Position numbers and translations under genes: made by a program. The notes beneath the pieces were generated by a model that saw only the letters and a program-made list of their open reading frames with translations, was not told where the DNA came from and searched no databases. A stretch of DNA of 64,000 bases from HXMU1420-13 sp963691715 (lineage in GTDB: Bacteria; Bacteroidota; Rhodothermia; Balneolales; Balneolaceae): positions 1,984,001 to 2,048,000 of the forward strand of contig OY829281.1 of NCBI GenBank assembly GCA_963691715.1, written 5' to 3'. Below are positions 1-10,081 of the stretch, in pieces; the stretch's first letter is position 1; each line of letters starts with the position of its first letter.

Positions 1-3000
1 CTAAGATCGTACCTTTTTTAAGTTCGCTTCCACCTTCGTCAGTTACAACAAATTTACCAATCAATTCGTCGTTTCGTTGATTAACTTCGAAACGATCTAC
101 CTTATCACCTTCAAGGTACATAGTATCACCAGAGTCAGTGATTTCAACTTTCTGCATCATCGTACTTACGATCACTTCAATATGCTTGTCGTTGATTTTC
201 ACACCTTGGAGTCGGTAAACTTCCTGTATCTCGTTTACGAGATAAGATTGTACAGCATATGGACCAAGAATATTAAGGATGTCCTGAGCAGGTATAGTAC
301 CATCGGATAATGGCTGACCAGCTTTCACGAAATCATTCGATTGTACTAAAATATGCTTACTTAAAGAGATTAGATATTTTTTCTCTTCTGTACCATCTTT
401 AGATTTTACAATAACTTCTTGAGAACCTCTCTTACGTCCACCCATTTCAACAATACCATCAATTTCAGATACTGTAGCAGGATCACTTGGAGATCTAGCT
501 TCAAATAACTCAGTTACACGAGGTAGACCAGCTGTGATATCTTTAGATTTTGATGTAGCACGTGGAATCTTAGCAATTACCTGACCTGCACTTACTTTTT
601 CGCCATCTTCGATAACAATATGAGTTTCTACAGGTAGAGTACTTTCACGAAGTATATCCCCTTCGCCACGTATAGCTAAGGTAGGTACTAACGAACGATC
701 TTTAGTATCAATGATAACTTTCTCACGGTGTCCAGTTTGAGCATCTGTATCTTCAGTAAAAGTTAATCCTTCGAGAATGTCTTTATAAGTTACAGTACCA
801 TCAATTTCAGAATAAAGGAGTGCATTATATGGATCCCACTTACACATTTGTGCACCTTTAGGTACCATATCACCTTCTTCAACTAACATTTCAGATCCAT
901 AAGGAACATTGTAGCTTATAAGTACTTTTCCTTCATCGTCTACAATTTTAAGTTCTCCTGCACGGCTTAAAACAACATTGTGTTCTTCCTCGCCATCATC
1001 GTAAACAACTACACGAATATTTTCAAACTCGATTTTACCATCAAATTTAGCTTTATGTTGAGAGTCTGCCTCTAAACGAGAAGCTGTACCACCAACGTGG
1101 AAAGTTCTTAACGTAAGCTGGGTACCAGGCTCACCAATCGATTGAGCAGCAATTACACCAACCGCTTCACCTTTTTCAACTACGGTTCCTCGTGCTAAGT
1201 CACGACCATAACATTTAGCGCAAACACCTCGACCAGTCTCACACGTAAGAACCGAACGGATATCTACTTGTTCTATAGATGTCTCTGCAATCTTTTTTGC
1301 TACTTCTTCATCTATCATTTGATTTGCTTCACAAATCAAGTCATTAGAAATAGGATCGTAAATGTCATGCAAAGAAAACCTACCGATGATACGATCTTCT
1401 AATCGTTCAATGATATCTTCATTGTCTTTCAATGCTTCCATTTTAATTCCACGAAGGGTACCACAATCATCTTCAGTAATAATTACATCTTGAGAAACAT
1501 CGACTAAACGACGAGTTAAGTATCCGGCATCAGCCGTTTTAAGAGCCGTATCAGCAAGACCTTTACGAGCACCATGCGTAGAGATAAAATATTCAAGTAC
1601 GCTTAATCCTTCTTTAAAGGAAGAAAGAATTGGATTTTCTATAACTTCATTACCTTGTTGCAAACCAGATTTTTGTGGCTTAGCCATTAAACCTCGCATA
1701 CCTCCAAGCTGGCGAATCTGCTCTTTAGAACCACGAGCACCAGAATCAGCCATCATAAATACCGGGTTAAACCCTTCTCTGTCGTCAGCTAACGCTTTAA
1801 ATAGAGTTTCTGATACACGGTTTGTTGTACTGGTCCATTTATCAATTACTTGATTGTAGCGTTCATTATCGGTAATGAACCCCATTTCATAGCGACCTTG
1901 AATATCGGTCACTTCGTCCTTAGCACCATCAATTAACTCTGCTTTTGCATCTGGTATGATGATGTCTTCTAAACTGAATGATAGCCCACCTCTTGTTGCA
2001 TTTTCGTAACCCAAGGATTTCATGTCATCAAGAAATGCAGCACATTTAGCTGTACCAGTGGTTGAATGTATGTCACCAATTAAAACACGAAGTTCTTTTT
2101 TACCTAATGTTTTGTTGATGAAACCCATTTCTTGTGGAACAATCTGATTGAACAAGATTCTACCCGTTGAGGTCTTTACAACTTCTGAGATCTGCTCTCC
2201 ATCGGCATTGGTAGTCTTGATACGCACATTGATTTTCGCATGCATATGAATCTTTCCTTGATCGAAAGCAACGATTACTTCTTCTGGGGAAGCAAAGGTT
2301 TTACCTTCACCCACTTGTCCACTTCGAGGCTTTGTTAAATAATATAGACCAAGAATCATATCCTGCGATGGTACTGCAATTGGACCACCAGATGCGGGAC
2401 TCATAATATTATGAGAACCAAGCATCAATACAGAAGCTTCTAAGATGGCATCATGGCTAAGTGGTAAGTGAACAGCCATTTGGTCACCATCAAAATCTGC
2501 ATTAAATGCAGTACAAGCTAATGGATGTAATCGTATCGCTTTTTCTTCTATCAATACAGGCTGAAAAGCTTGAATTCCTAATCGGTGGAGTGTTGGTGCA
2601 CGATTAAGCATTACAGGATGTCCCGTAATCACATTTTCTAAAACTTCCCAGACGATAGCGTCTCTACGGTCGACCACTTTTTTTGCTGATTTAACCGTTT
2701 TAACATACCCACGCTCGATTAATCGACGAATTATAAACGGCTTGTAAAGCTCTACTGCCATTTCTTTTGGCAAACCACATTCGTGCATCTTCAGTTCTGG
2801 ACCTACAACAATTACAGATCTACCTGAATAATCAACACGTTTTCCAAGTAAGTTTTGACGGAAACGACCGCTTTTCCCTTTGAGCATATCACTTAGGGAT
2901 TTTAACGGACGATTATTATTTCTTACGGCGTTGGATTTTCTTGAATTATCATATAATGAATCAACCGCCTCCTGAAGCATACGCTTTTCATTCCGTAAGA

Positions 3001-3913
3001 TTACATCAGGTGCTTTAATATCGATTAATCGTTTTAGACGGTTATTTCTTATGATAACTCGTCGATATAAATCGTTCAAATCTGATGTGGCGAATCGTCC
3101 CCCTTCTAGAGGCACAAGTGGCCGTAATTCGGGTGGTATAACAGGAATTACTCGCTGTACCATCCATTCTGGACGATTTTCAGTATGTTGGGCTGCAGCA
3201 CGGAATGATTCAATAACTTGAAGGCGCTTTAGCTTTTTCTTTTTACGCATCTGTGAAGTTTCATTCTTTACTTCGTAGCGCAATTGATAAGCTAGGTCAT
3301 CTAGATCAAGGTCGGCCAACATTGCTTCGAGTGCATCTGCACCTTCCTTTACGATGAATTTATCCTCATCGTCATCATCTAAATCAAAGTTATCTTCTGG
3401 TAATTGATCAAAAATATCATATTTCTCTTCTTCTGAGATCAAATCACCCTTTGCATAACCTAAATCTCTTGCTAAACCAGGATTGATAATCACGAATGTC
3501 TCGTAATACACAATTCTGTCGAGGTTTTTTGATGATAAACCTAGTAAATAAGCGATTTTATTAGGAAGCGATTTAAAGTACCAAATATGTACCGTTGGAA
3601 CAGTAAGGGTTATGTGCCCCATACGCTCACGGCGAACTGCTTTTCTTGTTACTTCTACACCACAACGATCACAAATAATACCTTTGTATCGTATGCGTTT
3701 GTATTTCCCACAATGACACTCATAGTCTTTAACTGGTCCAAAGATTTTTTCACAGAAAAGACCATCCATTTCTGGTTTAAATGTACGGTAGTTGATGGTT
3801 TCTGGGGTTAGAACTTCCCCATGTGATCGCGATAAAATTGTTTCAGCAGAAGCCAGCGATATACCGATACTGCTGAAGTCGTTGGTTACTGCTAATGTTT
3901 TTGTAATAGGCAA
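1..3913 (-). CDS. rpoC: DNA-directed RNA polymerase subunit beta' (partial, C-terminus outside window)
   Basis: Largest catalytic subunit of RNA polymerase; 1304 codons are visible and the frame is still open at the left edge. The N-terminal zinc ribbon has Cys at about residues 66, 68, 81 and 84, and the active-site Mg-binding NADFDGD motif is at about 471-477. The start is a TTG at 3913. It is preceded by a strong GGAGG at 3921-3925 with 7-nt spacing, and it gives the conserved PITKTLAVTNDF N-terminus; no nearby in-frame ATG fits. It lies 31 nt downstream of rpoB in the ribosomal protein/RNA polymerase operon. Family identity is certain; the start is very likely. Confidence 0.98.
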   Translation of the reverse strand, partial: MPITKTLAVTNDFSSIGISLASAETILSRSHGEVLTPETINYRTFKPEMDGLFCEKIFGPVKDYECHCGKYKRIRYKGIICDRCGVEVTRKAVRRERMGHITLTVPTVHIWYFKSLPNKIAYLLGLSSKNLDRIVYYETFVIINPGLARDLGYAKGDLISEEEKYDIFDQLPEDNFDLDDDDEDKFIVKEGADALEAMLADLDLDDLAYQLRYEVKNETSQMRKKKKLKRLQVIESFRAAAQHTENRPEWMVQRVIPVIPPELRPLVPLEGGRFATSDLNDLYRRVIIRNNRLKRLIDIKAPDVILRNEKRMLQEAVDSLYDNSRKSNAVRNNNRPLKSLSDMLKGKSGRFRQNLLGKRVDYSGRSVIVVGPELKMHECGLPKEMAVELYKPFIIRRLIERGYVKTVKSAKKVVDRRDAIVWEVLENVITGHPVMLNRAPTLHRLGIQAFQPVLIEEKAIRLHPLACTAFNADFDGDQMAVHLPLSHDAILEASVLMLGSHNIMSPASGGPIAVPSQDMILGLYYLTKPRSGQVGEGKTFASPEEVIVAFDQGKIHMHAKINVRIKTTNADGEQISEVVKTSTGRILFNQIVPQEMGFINKTLGKKELRVLIGDIHSTTGTAKCAAFLDDMKSLGYENATRGGLSFSLEDIIIPDAKAELIDGAKDEVTDIQGRYEMGFITDNERYNQVIDKWTSTTNRVSETLFKALADDREGFNPVFMMADSGARGSKEQIRQLGGMRGLMAKPQKSGLQQGNEVIENPILSSFKEGLSVLEYFISTHGARKGLADTALKTADAGYLTRRLVDVSQDVIITEDDCGTLRGIKMEALKDNEDIIERLEDRIIGRFSLHDIYDPISNDLICEANQMIDEEVAKKIAETSIEQVDIRSVLTCETGRGVCAKCYGRDLARGTVVEKGEAVGVIAAQSIGEPGTQLTLRTFHVGGTASRLEADSQHKAKFDGKIEFENIRVVVYDDGEEEHNVVLSRAGELKIVDDEGKVLISYNVPYGSEMLVEEGDMVPKGAQMCKWDPYNALLYSEIDGTVTYKDILEGLTFTEDTDAQTGHREKVIIDTKDRSLVPTLAIRGEGDILRESTLPVETHIVIEDGEKVSAGQVIAKIPRATSKSKDITAGLPRVTELFEARSPSDPATVSEIDGIVEMGGRKRGSQEVIVKSKDGTEEKKYLISLSKHILVQSNDFVKAGQPLSDGTIPAQDILNILGPYAVQSYLVNEIQEVYRLQGVKINDKHIEVIVSTMMQKVEITDSGDTMYLEGDKVDRFEVNQRNDELIGKFVVTDEGGSELKKGTIL

Positions 3914-3944
3914 GGGTTTTCCTCCGATTCTGTATTAACAGTGA

Positions 3945-6900
3945 TTAATTCAAGTGTATTTCAAGGCCGAGCCCCATGAGCTCTCTTAATAGTACCTTAA
4001 ATGATTCAGGAACGTCACCATCTGGCAGGTTTTCACCTTTAACAATGGCTTCGTAAACTTTTGAACGACCTTTAACATCGTCACTCTTTACGGTTAACAT
4101 TTCTTTTAGAATGCTAGAAGCACCGTATGCATATAATGCCCAAACTTCCATCTCACCGAGACGTTGACCACCAAATTGTGCTTTACCGCCCAATGGTTGT
4201 TGTGTAATCAGTGAATATGGTCCAATAGATCTGGAGTGCATCTTGTCTTGAACTAGATGATTCAATTTAATCATATAAATGTAACCAACGGTCGTTTTTT
4301 GTGAAAAACGTTCTCCTGATCGTCCATCAATTAGGTTAACTCGGCCATCTTCAGGTAGACCTGCATCTGCTAATTTATGTTTCACATCGTCCATGCTTGC
4401 ACCATCAAATATTGGAGATGCAAAGGTTGTTCCTAATTTCTTTGCAGCCCAGCCTAGAATGGTTTCATAGATCTGTCCAAGGTTCATACGAGAAGGTACA
4501 CCTAATGGGTTAAGACAAATGTCCACAGGTGTTCCATCTTCCATAAATGGCATATCTTCAACTGGTACAATCTTAGCAACAACACCTTTGTTACCATGTC
4601 GACCAGCCATTTTATCACCTACTTGAAGCTTACGTTTTTTAGCAACATATACTTTTGCTTTTTGTATAATTCCAGGAGGTAATTCATCTCCAACTTGGAT
4701 AGCAAATGTCCTACGTTTGGCTTCGCTATCAATCTCTCGTCGGAGCTCACGATAGTTATGAAATAAGAGTCGAACATGCTTTACAAGCTCTCGATCGGTT
4801 GCCCAATCAATATTTTCATTGATGTTTACAGGATCAATCTCTTCAAAAACTGATTTTTTATACTTCTCGCCTTTGGGAATTAACTCATGGCGGCTATAAT
4901 TGTAAACTCCTGGAGATGTTTTATCACGAAGAAGAGAGTACATCTTATCTGCCCATTTCTGGTTCAGATCTGCAAGTTGTTGTGCGTGACGTTCGTGCTC
5001 TTGTTCTACGCGCTTTTTCTCTTCTTTTCTTGATACTAATTCGTCTCTTTTTCTACTAAATAATTTAGTGTTAATGACTGTTCCAGACACACCTGGAGGT
5101 GTTTTGAGTGAAGCATCCTTAACATCACCTGCTTTATCACCAAATATTGCACGAAGTAATTTTTCTTCGGGTGTTGGATCGGTTTCACCTTTTGGTGTAA
5201 TTTTACCAACTAAAATATCACCAGGATTAATTTTAGCTCCAACTCTCACCATTCCACGTTCATTCAGATTACGTGTAGCTTCTTCACTAACGTTCGGAAT
5301 TTCACGTGTTAATTCTTCTTCACCTCGTTTCGTATCACGAACTTGTTGTTCGAACTCAGTAATATGAATTGATGTATAAATATCCTCTTGAACAATGCGT
5401 TCACTAATAACTATAGCATCCTCAAAATTGTATCCTCTCCAAGGCATAAATGCAACGAGAAGGTTACGTCCAAGAGCGAGTTCACCACCATCCGTAGAAC
5501 ATCCATCAACTATTGCCTGATTCTTCTTTACGATATCACCAACCTTTACGATAGGTCTTTGATTGGTAGCAGTATCTTGGTTTGTTCTTGTGAATTTTTC
5601 TAGTTTATAACTCTTAACTCCTCCATCAAAGTAACAATTTTGTTGGAGTTTAGTTCTTTCATATCTAACTCTAACTTCAGTGGCACTTACGTATACAACT
5701 TCACCATCTGCTTCTGCGGTAATGATAGCACGAGAATCGCGAGCAGCTCGATGTTCTAGACCCGTACCAACAACAGGTGCCTCTGGACGAAGCAGTGGTA
5801 CTGCTTGACGCTGCATATTAGAACCCATCAAAGCACGGTTTGCATCATCATGCTCTATAAATGGGATGAGTGCAGCTGCAAGTGAGGTAATTTGATTTGT
5901 TGCAACGTCCATATACTCGATTTCATCGATTCGAGCCTGTGAATAGTTTCCTTCTCGCATTCTTGAGAAAACTGTTTCATTTTTGAACAGGTTGTTATCA
6001 TCAAGTTCTGCATTTGCTTGAGCAATTACGGTTTCATCTTCTTGTTCAGCTGCCAAGTAATCAATTGTACCAGAAACTAATCCATTTTCTACTCTTCTGT
6101 ACGGTGTTTCGATAAAACCGAAATCATTAACCTTGGCATGAACACATAAAGATGAAATCAATCCAATATTTGGACCTTCAGGAGTTTCAATAGGGCAAAG
6201 ACGTCCATAATGTGTGTAGTGAACATCGCGGACTTCAAAACCTGCTCTTTCTCTGGTTAATCCACCAGGGCCAAGAGCTGACATCCGCCTTTTGTGTGTC
6301 AACTCAGCTAATGGGTTGGTTTGATCCATAAACTGAGAAAGCTGATTGGTGCCAAAGAATGTATTTATGACACTAGAAATGGTTCTAGCATTCACCAAAT
6401 CTTGCGGAGTTAGCTGCTCCGCATCACGAGAGTTCATTCTCTCTTTAATGGTTCTAGCCATACGAGCCAAGCCAATTGCAAATTGTTGGCCTAATTGCTC
6501 ACCTACAGTTCTTACTCGTCTGTTACTCAAATGATCGATATCATCAACTTGAGATTTCATATTTTTTAGACGAATAACTTCTGTAATAATAGCTACAATA
6601 TCATTTTTTGTCAGATATTGAACATCTGTATCGTCTAGGTGAAGTCTTTTGTTTAGTCTATATCTACCCACTTCGCCTAGATCATATTTTTTATCACTAA
6701 AGAATAATCGTTCAAGGATGGCACGCGAGGTTTCTGGATCGGGCATTTCACCAGCACGTATCTGCTGATACACTTCACCGAGAGCAGAAGTCTCATCCCA
6801 CGTTGGATCTTTACGTAACGTGTTCATTACCACTGAACGCGAAGATTCTTCTTCTGATATTTTTTGTACGAGAACTTTTTTGAGTTCCGCATCTTTAAGC

Positions 6901-7769
6901 ATTCCATAATCATCTTCTGTTAATTCATGATCACGTTCAAAAATGATTTTTCGATTCAATGCTTCGCTTACTTCTCCAGTTTCATCATCAACAACCTCTT
7001 CCATTTCTTCGACAATGATATTTTCAGCAAGTCTTTTCCCTACTAAATTTTTGATGTAAGTAGGTTTCGTTCCAAATTTAATTTCTTCTGAAAGTTCAAA
7101 AAGAGTAAGAAGGTCAAGATCAGTAGAATATCCTAAGGCTCTTAATAGTGTGGTTGCTGGGATTTTTTTCTTTCTATCGATATAAGCCCACAATACATCT
7201 CTGATGTCTGTAGTGAATTCTATCCAACTTCCTTTGAATGGAATAACACGAGCAGAATATAATTGAGTACCATTAGGGTGAATGGATTGTCCAAAAAAGA
7301 CACCAGGTGATCGGTGAAGTTGGCTTACAATTACTCTTTCTGCACCATTGATAATAAATGTTCCACGGTCAGTCATCCAAGGTAAATCACCTAAGAATAC
7401 CTCCTGTTCAATCGTTTCACTTGCTTCATCACTGTCATCTACAGACGATAATCGTAATTTAGCTTTTAATGGAACAGAATAAGTTAATCCACGATCTTGA
7501 CATTCTTTAATGGTATAGCGTGGAACATCCACATTATAATAAAGAAATTCTAAAATGTGAGTTTCTCTGGTGTCTTGAATTGGAAAATTTTCAAGGAATA
7601 TTCTTTGTAAACCTTGGTTTAATCTTTCGTCAGGGGCAATATCAAGTTGAACGAACTTTTCGAACGACTCTAACTGAATATCTAGAAAATCTGGATATTC
7701 TAGTACTTGCTTTGTGCGGCCAAATGATTGGCGCGAAGTATTTGGAATGATTTGCATCTTCTGGCTCAA
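3945..7769 (-). CDS. rpoB: DNA-directed RNA polymerase subunit beta
   Basis: Second catalytic subunit of RNA polymerase, 1274 aa, full length for the Bacteroidota type. Recognisable blocks include the rifampicin-pocket region (NQLSQFMDQTNPLAELTHKRR), the KMAGRHGNKGV active-site segment and the C-terminal PLGGKAQFGGQRLGEMEVWAL clamp region. The start is TTG at 7769 with AGGAG eight nucleotides upstream. An ATG four codons further in (MQIIPN) is possible but too far from that ribosome binding site. It is co-transcribed with rplL upstream, across a 124-nt gap containing a stem-loop, and with rpoC downstream. Confidence 0.98.
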   Translation of the reverse strand: MSQKMQIIPNTSRQSFGRTKQVLEYPDFLDIQLESFEKFVQLDIAPDERLNQGLQRIFLENFPIQDTRETHILEFLYYNVDVPRYTIKECQDRGLTYSVPLKAKLRLSSVDDSDEASETIEQEVFLGDLPWMTDRGTFIINGAERVIVSQLHRSPGVFFGQSIHPNGTQLYSARVIPFKGSWIEFTTDIRDVLWAYIDRKKKIPATTLLRALGYSTDLDLLTLFELSEEIKFGTKPTYIKNLVGKRLAENIIVEEMEEVVDDETGEVSEALNRKIIFERDHELTEDDYGMLKDAELKKVLVQKISEEESSRSVVMNTLRKDPTWDETSALGEVYQQIRAGEMPDPETSRAILERLFFSDKKYDLGEVGRYRLNKRLHLDDTDVQYLTKNDIVAIITEVIRLKNMKSQVDDIDHLSNRRVRTVGEQLGQQFAIGLARMARTIKERMNSRDAEQLTPQDLVNARTISSVINTFFGTNQLSQFMDQTNPLAELTHKRRMSALGPGGLTRERAGFEVRDVHYTHYGRLCPIETPEGPNIGLISSLCVHAKVNDFGFIETPYRRVENGLVSGTIDYLAAEQEDETVIAQANAELDDNNLFKNETVFSRMREGNYSQARIDEIEYMDVATNQITSLAAALIPFIEHDDANRALMGSNMQRQAVPLLRPEAPVVGTGLEHRAARDSRAIITAEADGEVVYVSATEVRVRYERTKLQQNCYFDGGVKSYKLEKFTRTNQDTATNQRPIVKVGDIVKKNQAIVDGCSTDGGELALGRNLLVAFMPWRGYNFEDAIVISERIVQEDIYTSIHITEFEQQVRDTKRGEEELTREIPNVSEEATRNLNERGMVRVGAKINPGDILVGKITPKGETDPTPEEKLLRAIFGDKAGDVKDASLKTPPGVSGTVINTKLFSRKRDELVSRKEEKKRVEQEHERHAQQLADLNQKWADKMYSLLRDKTSPGVYNYSRHELIPKGEKYKKSVFEEIDPVNINENIDWATDRELVKHVRLLFHNYRELRREIDSEAKRRTFAIQVGDELPPGIIQKAKVYVAKKRKLQVGDKMAGRHGNKGVVAKIVPVEDMPFMEDGTPVDICLNPLGVPSRMNLGQIYETILGWAAKKLGTTFASPIFDGASMDDVKHKLADAGLPEDGRVNLIDGRSGERFSQKTTVGYIYMIKLNHLVQDKMHSRSIGPYSLITQQPLGGKAQFGGQRLGEMEVWALYAYGASSILKEMLTVKSDDVKGRSKVYEAIVKGENLPDGDVPESFKVLLRELMGLGLEIHLN

Positions 7770-7844
7770 AAGGACCTCTCCTTTTAGTTTGAAGGTAAAT
7801 GGTGAAAACCCTATTTACAGGGCATGGGTACATAGACGCCAAAG

Positions 7845-7870
7845 GCCAATACCGTTTTCACGATATTGGC
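7845..7870 (-). promoter_or_regulatory. stem-loop in the rplL-rpoB gap (attenuator or RNA processing site)
   Basis: On the transcribed strand an 11-bp stem (GCCAATATCGT with ACGGTATTGGC, one G-U pair) is capped by a GAAA tetraloop. No U-run follows directly, so it is not a classic full terminator. In other bacteria the rplL-rpoB gap holds an attenuator and RNase III site that lower rpoBC output relative to the ribosomal proteins. The same role here is inference. Confidence 0.55.
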
Positions 7871-7893
7871 TTAAAGCGATTGATAGCAAAATA

Positions 7894-8274
7894 TTACTTG
7901 AGCTCGACTGTAGCTCCAGCTTCTTCAAGCTTGTTTTTGATTTCTTCTGCTTCATCTTTAGATGCTGCTTCTTTTACTGTATTTGGAGCACCGTCTACTA
8001 ATTCTTTGGCTTCTTTTAAGCCAAGACCAGTGATACCGCGCACTTCTTTAATTACAGCAATTTTCTTAGGGCCAGCAGCCGTAAGTACAACATCAAATTC
8101 AGTCTGCTCTTCAGCAGCACCACCAGCATCACCACCACCGGCTGGGCCAGCAACAGCAACAGCTGCAGCTGCAGGTTTGATATCGTAATCTTCTTCAAGA
8201 ACTTTCGCAAGTTCGTTTGCTTCTTTTATAGTTAAGTTAACTAGCTGTTCTGCTAATTCTTTAACGTCAGCCAT
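7894..8274 (-). CDS. rplL: 50S ribosomal protein L7/L12
   Basis: Stalk protein of the large ribosomal subunit that recruits translational GTPases, 126 aa. An N-terminal dimerisation region (VKELAEQLVNLTIKEANEL) is followed by an Ala/Gly-rich flexible hinge at about residues 34-57. The conserved C-terminal factor-binding domain follows (KIAVIKEVRGITGLGLKEAK). The start is ATG at 8274 with GGAG about 8 nt upstream. It follows rplJ by 49 nt and precedes rpoB, the universal order of this operon. Confidence 0.98.
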   Translation of the reverse strand: MADVKELAEQLVNLTIKEANELAKVLEEDYDIKPAAAAVAVAGPAGGGDAGGAAEEQTEFDVVLTAAGPKKIAVIKEVRGITGLGLKEAKELVDGAPNTVKEAASKDEAEEIKNKLEEAGATVELK

Positions 8275-8323
8275 TTTTTATCTCCAGTTGTTTTGTATGT
8301 AATTTCTTTTTGTTAAATAAGGG

Positions 8324-8845
8324 TTAGTTTTCGCCCTTTTCGGCGATGGTCTTCACTGCTCCAACAATGTTGGATCCTTGTGCATTCAAAGCACTAACTA
8401 CATTAGTAATTGGTGCCATCAATAAGCCAAGAACGTCTCCAATGATTTCATTTTTAGATTTCATTGCAGCAAGTGTATCCAGTTTATCTTCACCAAAATA
8501 TTCACCATCAATTAAGGCAGCTCTAAATTCTGGTTTTTTGTTGTCTTTGATAAAATCTTTTAACACTTTTGCGGGTGCAGATAATTCTTCTTCTACAAAA
8601 GCGAAGCCATTTTGCTGGGTTAATACAGGTAAGATATCATCATATCCACCTACTTCTTCCATCGCAAGCTTCATTAATTTGTTTTTATACACTTTGTAGG
8701 TCACATTTCCCTTACGGAAAGCTCCACGCAATTGATTAGCTTCATCCACAGACATTCCTGAATAATTTGCAATGTAAATTGCGTTTGAATTTTTCAGATT
8801 TGCCGTAATTTCGTCTAAAACTGCTCGTTTTTCTGCAGTAGGCAT
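8324..8845 (-). CDS. rplJ: 50S ribosomal protein L10
   Basis: Base of the ribosomal stalk: L10 binds 23S rRNA through its N-terminal domain and carries L7/L12 dimers on its C-terminal helix. At 173 aa it has the normal bacterial length, with the conserved AIYIANYSGMSVDEANQLR and YKVYKNKLMKLA segments. The ATG start at 8845 is preceded by GGAGG. It is only 13 nt downstream of rplA, so any L10 autoregulatory leader would have to lie further upstream or inside rplA. Confidence 0.98.
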   Translation of the reverse strand: MPTAEKRAVLDEITANLKNSNAIYIANYSGMSVDEANQLRGAFRKGNVTYKVYKNKLMKLAMEEVGGYDDILPVLTQQNGFAFVEEELSAPAKVLKDFIKDNKKPEFRAALIDGEYFGEDKLDTLAAMKSKNEIIGDVLGLLMAPITNVVSALNAQGSNIVGAVKTIAEKGEN

Positions 8846-8858
8846 AATTTAATTCCTC

Positions 8859-9560
8859 CTAATTAAGGGATGTAACTGCGGTTCTGCTTACAGGTATGCT
8901 TGGGCCCATGGTTGAACTCAGGTATACACTTTTAACGTATATTCCTTTAGAAGATGAAGGCTTCAAACGCATTACTGTTTGGAAAAATGCTTCTGCATTT
9001 TCACGTAAATCGGAAGAGTTAAAACTAACTTTTCCTATGGCAGTGTGAAGAATTCCGGTTTTGTCAACTCGAAAATCAATTTGACCTGCTTTTACTTGTT
9101 TAACAGCTGCGCCAACATCCATAGTAACAGTTCCACTTTTAGGATTCGGCATTAAACCTCGGGGCCCTAGAAAACGACCTAGCTTACCGAGTTTTCCCAT
9201 CACATCAGGTGTTGCGATAATCACATCGATATCCGCCCACCCTTCTTCAATTTTGGTAATGTATTCATCAAGGCCAACATAATCGGCTCCCGCATCGGTT
9301 GCTTCTGCTTGTTTGCTCTCATTTACGAGAGCTAAAACCTTTACTTCTTTACCTGTTCCGTGTGGCAAACTTACTGTGCCACGAACCATTTGGTCGGCAT
9401 GTCGTGGATCGACACCTAACCGTATGTCAACATCAACAGATGCATCGAAACTGGTTGTAGAGGTTTTGATAACAAGATCACAAGCTTCCTCAAGAGAGTA
9501 TTCCGTCTCTGGGTTAATCATTGCCGAAGCTGCTTGATATTTCTTTCCTTTTTTCGCCAT
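8859..9560 (-). CDS. rplA: 50S ribosomal protein L1
   Basis: Large-subunit protein forming the L1 stalk that assists release of deacylated tRNA; in many bacteria it also represses its own operon. 233 aa, with the conserved core PDVMGKLGKLGRFLGPRGLMPNPK and the RNA-binding segment GTVTMDVGAAVKQVKAG. The start ATG at 9560 is 13 nt after the rplK stop. The L11-L1-L10-L7/L12 order is canonical, and nothing in the sequence is irregular. Confidence 0.98.
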   Translation of the reverse strand: MAKKGKKYQAASAMINPETEYSLEEACDLVIKTSTTSFDASVDVDIRLGVDPRHADQMVRGTVSLPHGTGKEVKVLALVNESKQAEATDAGADYVGLDEYITKIEEGWADIDVIIATPDVMGKLGKLGRFLGPRGLMPNPKSGTVTMDVGAAVKQVKAGQIDFRVDKTGILHTAIGKVSFNSSDLRENAEAFFQTVMRLKPSSSKGIYVKSVYLSSTMGPSIPVSRTAVTSLN

Positions 9561-9573
9561 TTATTTAGTTCCT

Positions 9574-10005
9574 TTAAACGTCGCGATTTACTCTAAGACC
9601 CATACTACGAGCCGTACCGGCAATCATTTCTGCAGCAGCTTCAACTTCAAACGCATTTAAGTCTTCCATTTTCTGTTCTGCAATTTCTTTGCACTGGCTC
9701 CAGGTTACCGTTCCTACTTTCGTACGATTCGGTTCGCCTGAACCGGATTTGATCTTCGCTGCTTGTTTGAGAAGTACAGGTGCTGGCGGAGTTTTAGTCT
9801 TAAATGTAAATGACTTGTCCGCAAACACTGTGATCTCTACAGGAATAACAGTTCCAGTTTTTTCCTGAGTCTTAGCATTAAAGGCTTTACAAAACTCCAT
9901 AATATTGATACCAGCCTGACCTAATGCAGGACCTACAGGAGGGGCAGGGTTCGCCTGGCCTCCAACAATTTGGAGTTTCAGGATTCTTTCAACTTTTTTA
10001 GCCAT
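9574..10005 (-). CDS. rplK: 50S ribosomal protein L11
   Basis: GTPase-associated-centre protein of the large subunit, 143 aa. It shows the proline-rich N-terminal domain (GGQANPAPPVGPALGQAGINIMEFC) and the C-terminal rRNA-binding domain ending in GTARSMGLRV. The ATG start at 10005 sits 76 nt after the nusG stop, the widest gap in this part of the operon. No obvious regulatory structure could be identified in that gap by eye. Confidence 0.98.
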   Translation of the reverse strand: MAKKVERILKLQIVGGQANPAPPVGPALGQAGINIMEFCKAFNAKTQEKTGTVIPVEITVFADKSFTFKTKTPPAPVLLKQAAKIKSGSGEPNRTKVGTVTWSQCKEIAEQKMEDLNAFEVEAAAEMIAGTARSMGLRVNRDV

Positions 10006-10081
10006 GGATTCTCAGGATCCTATTCTAATTATATAACTTCAGTTTATCGCGTAATAGCTAGTTTGCATCAACTAGGTTCTT

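Noticed and set aside
5068..5367. Open frame of 99 codons on the plus strand inside rpoB
   Set aside because: Opposite-strand shadow of a certain, highly conserved gene; no family resemblance and no start signal.
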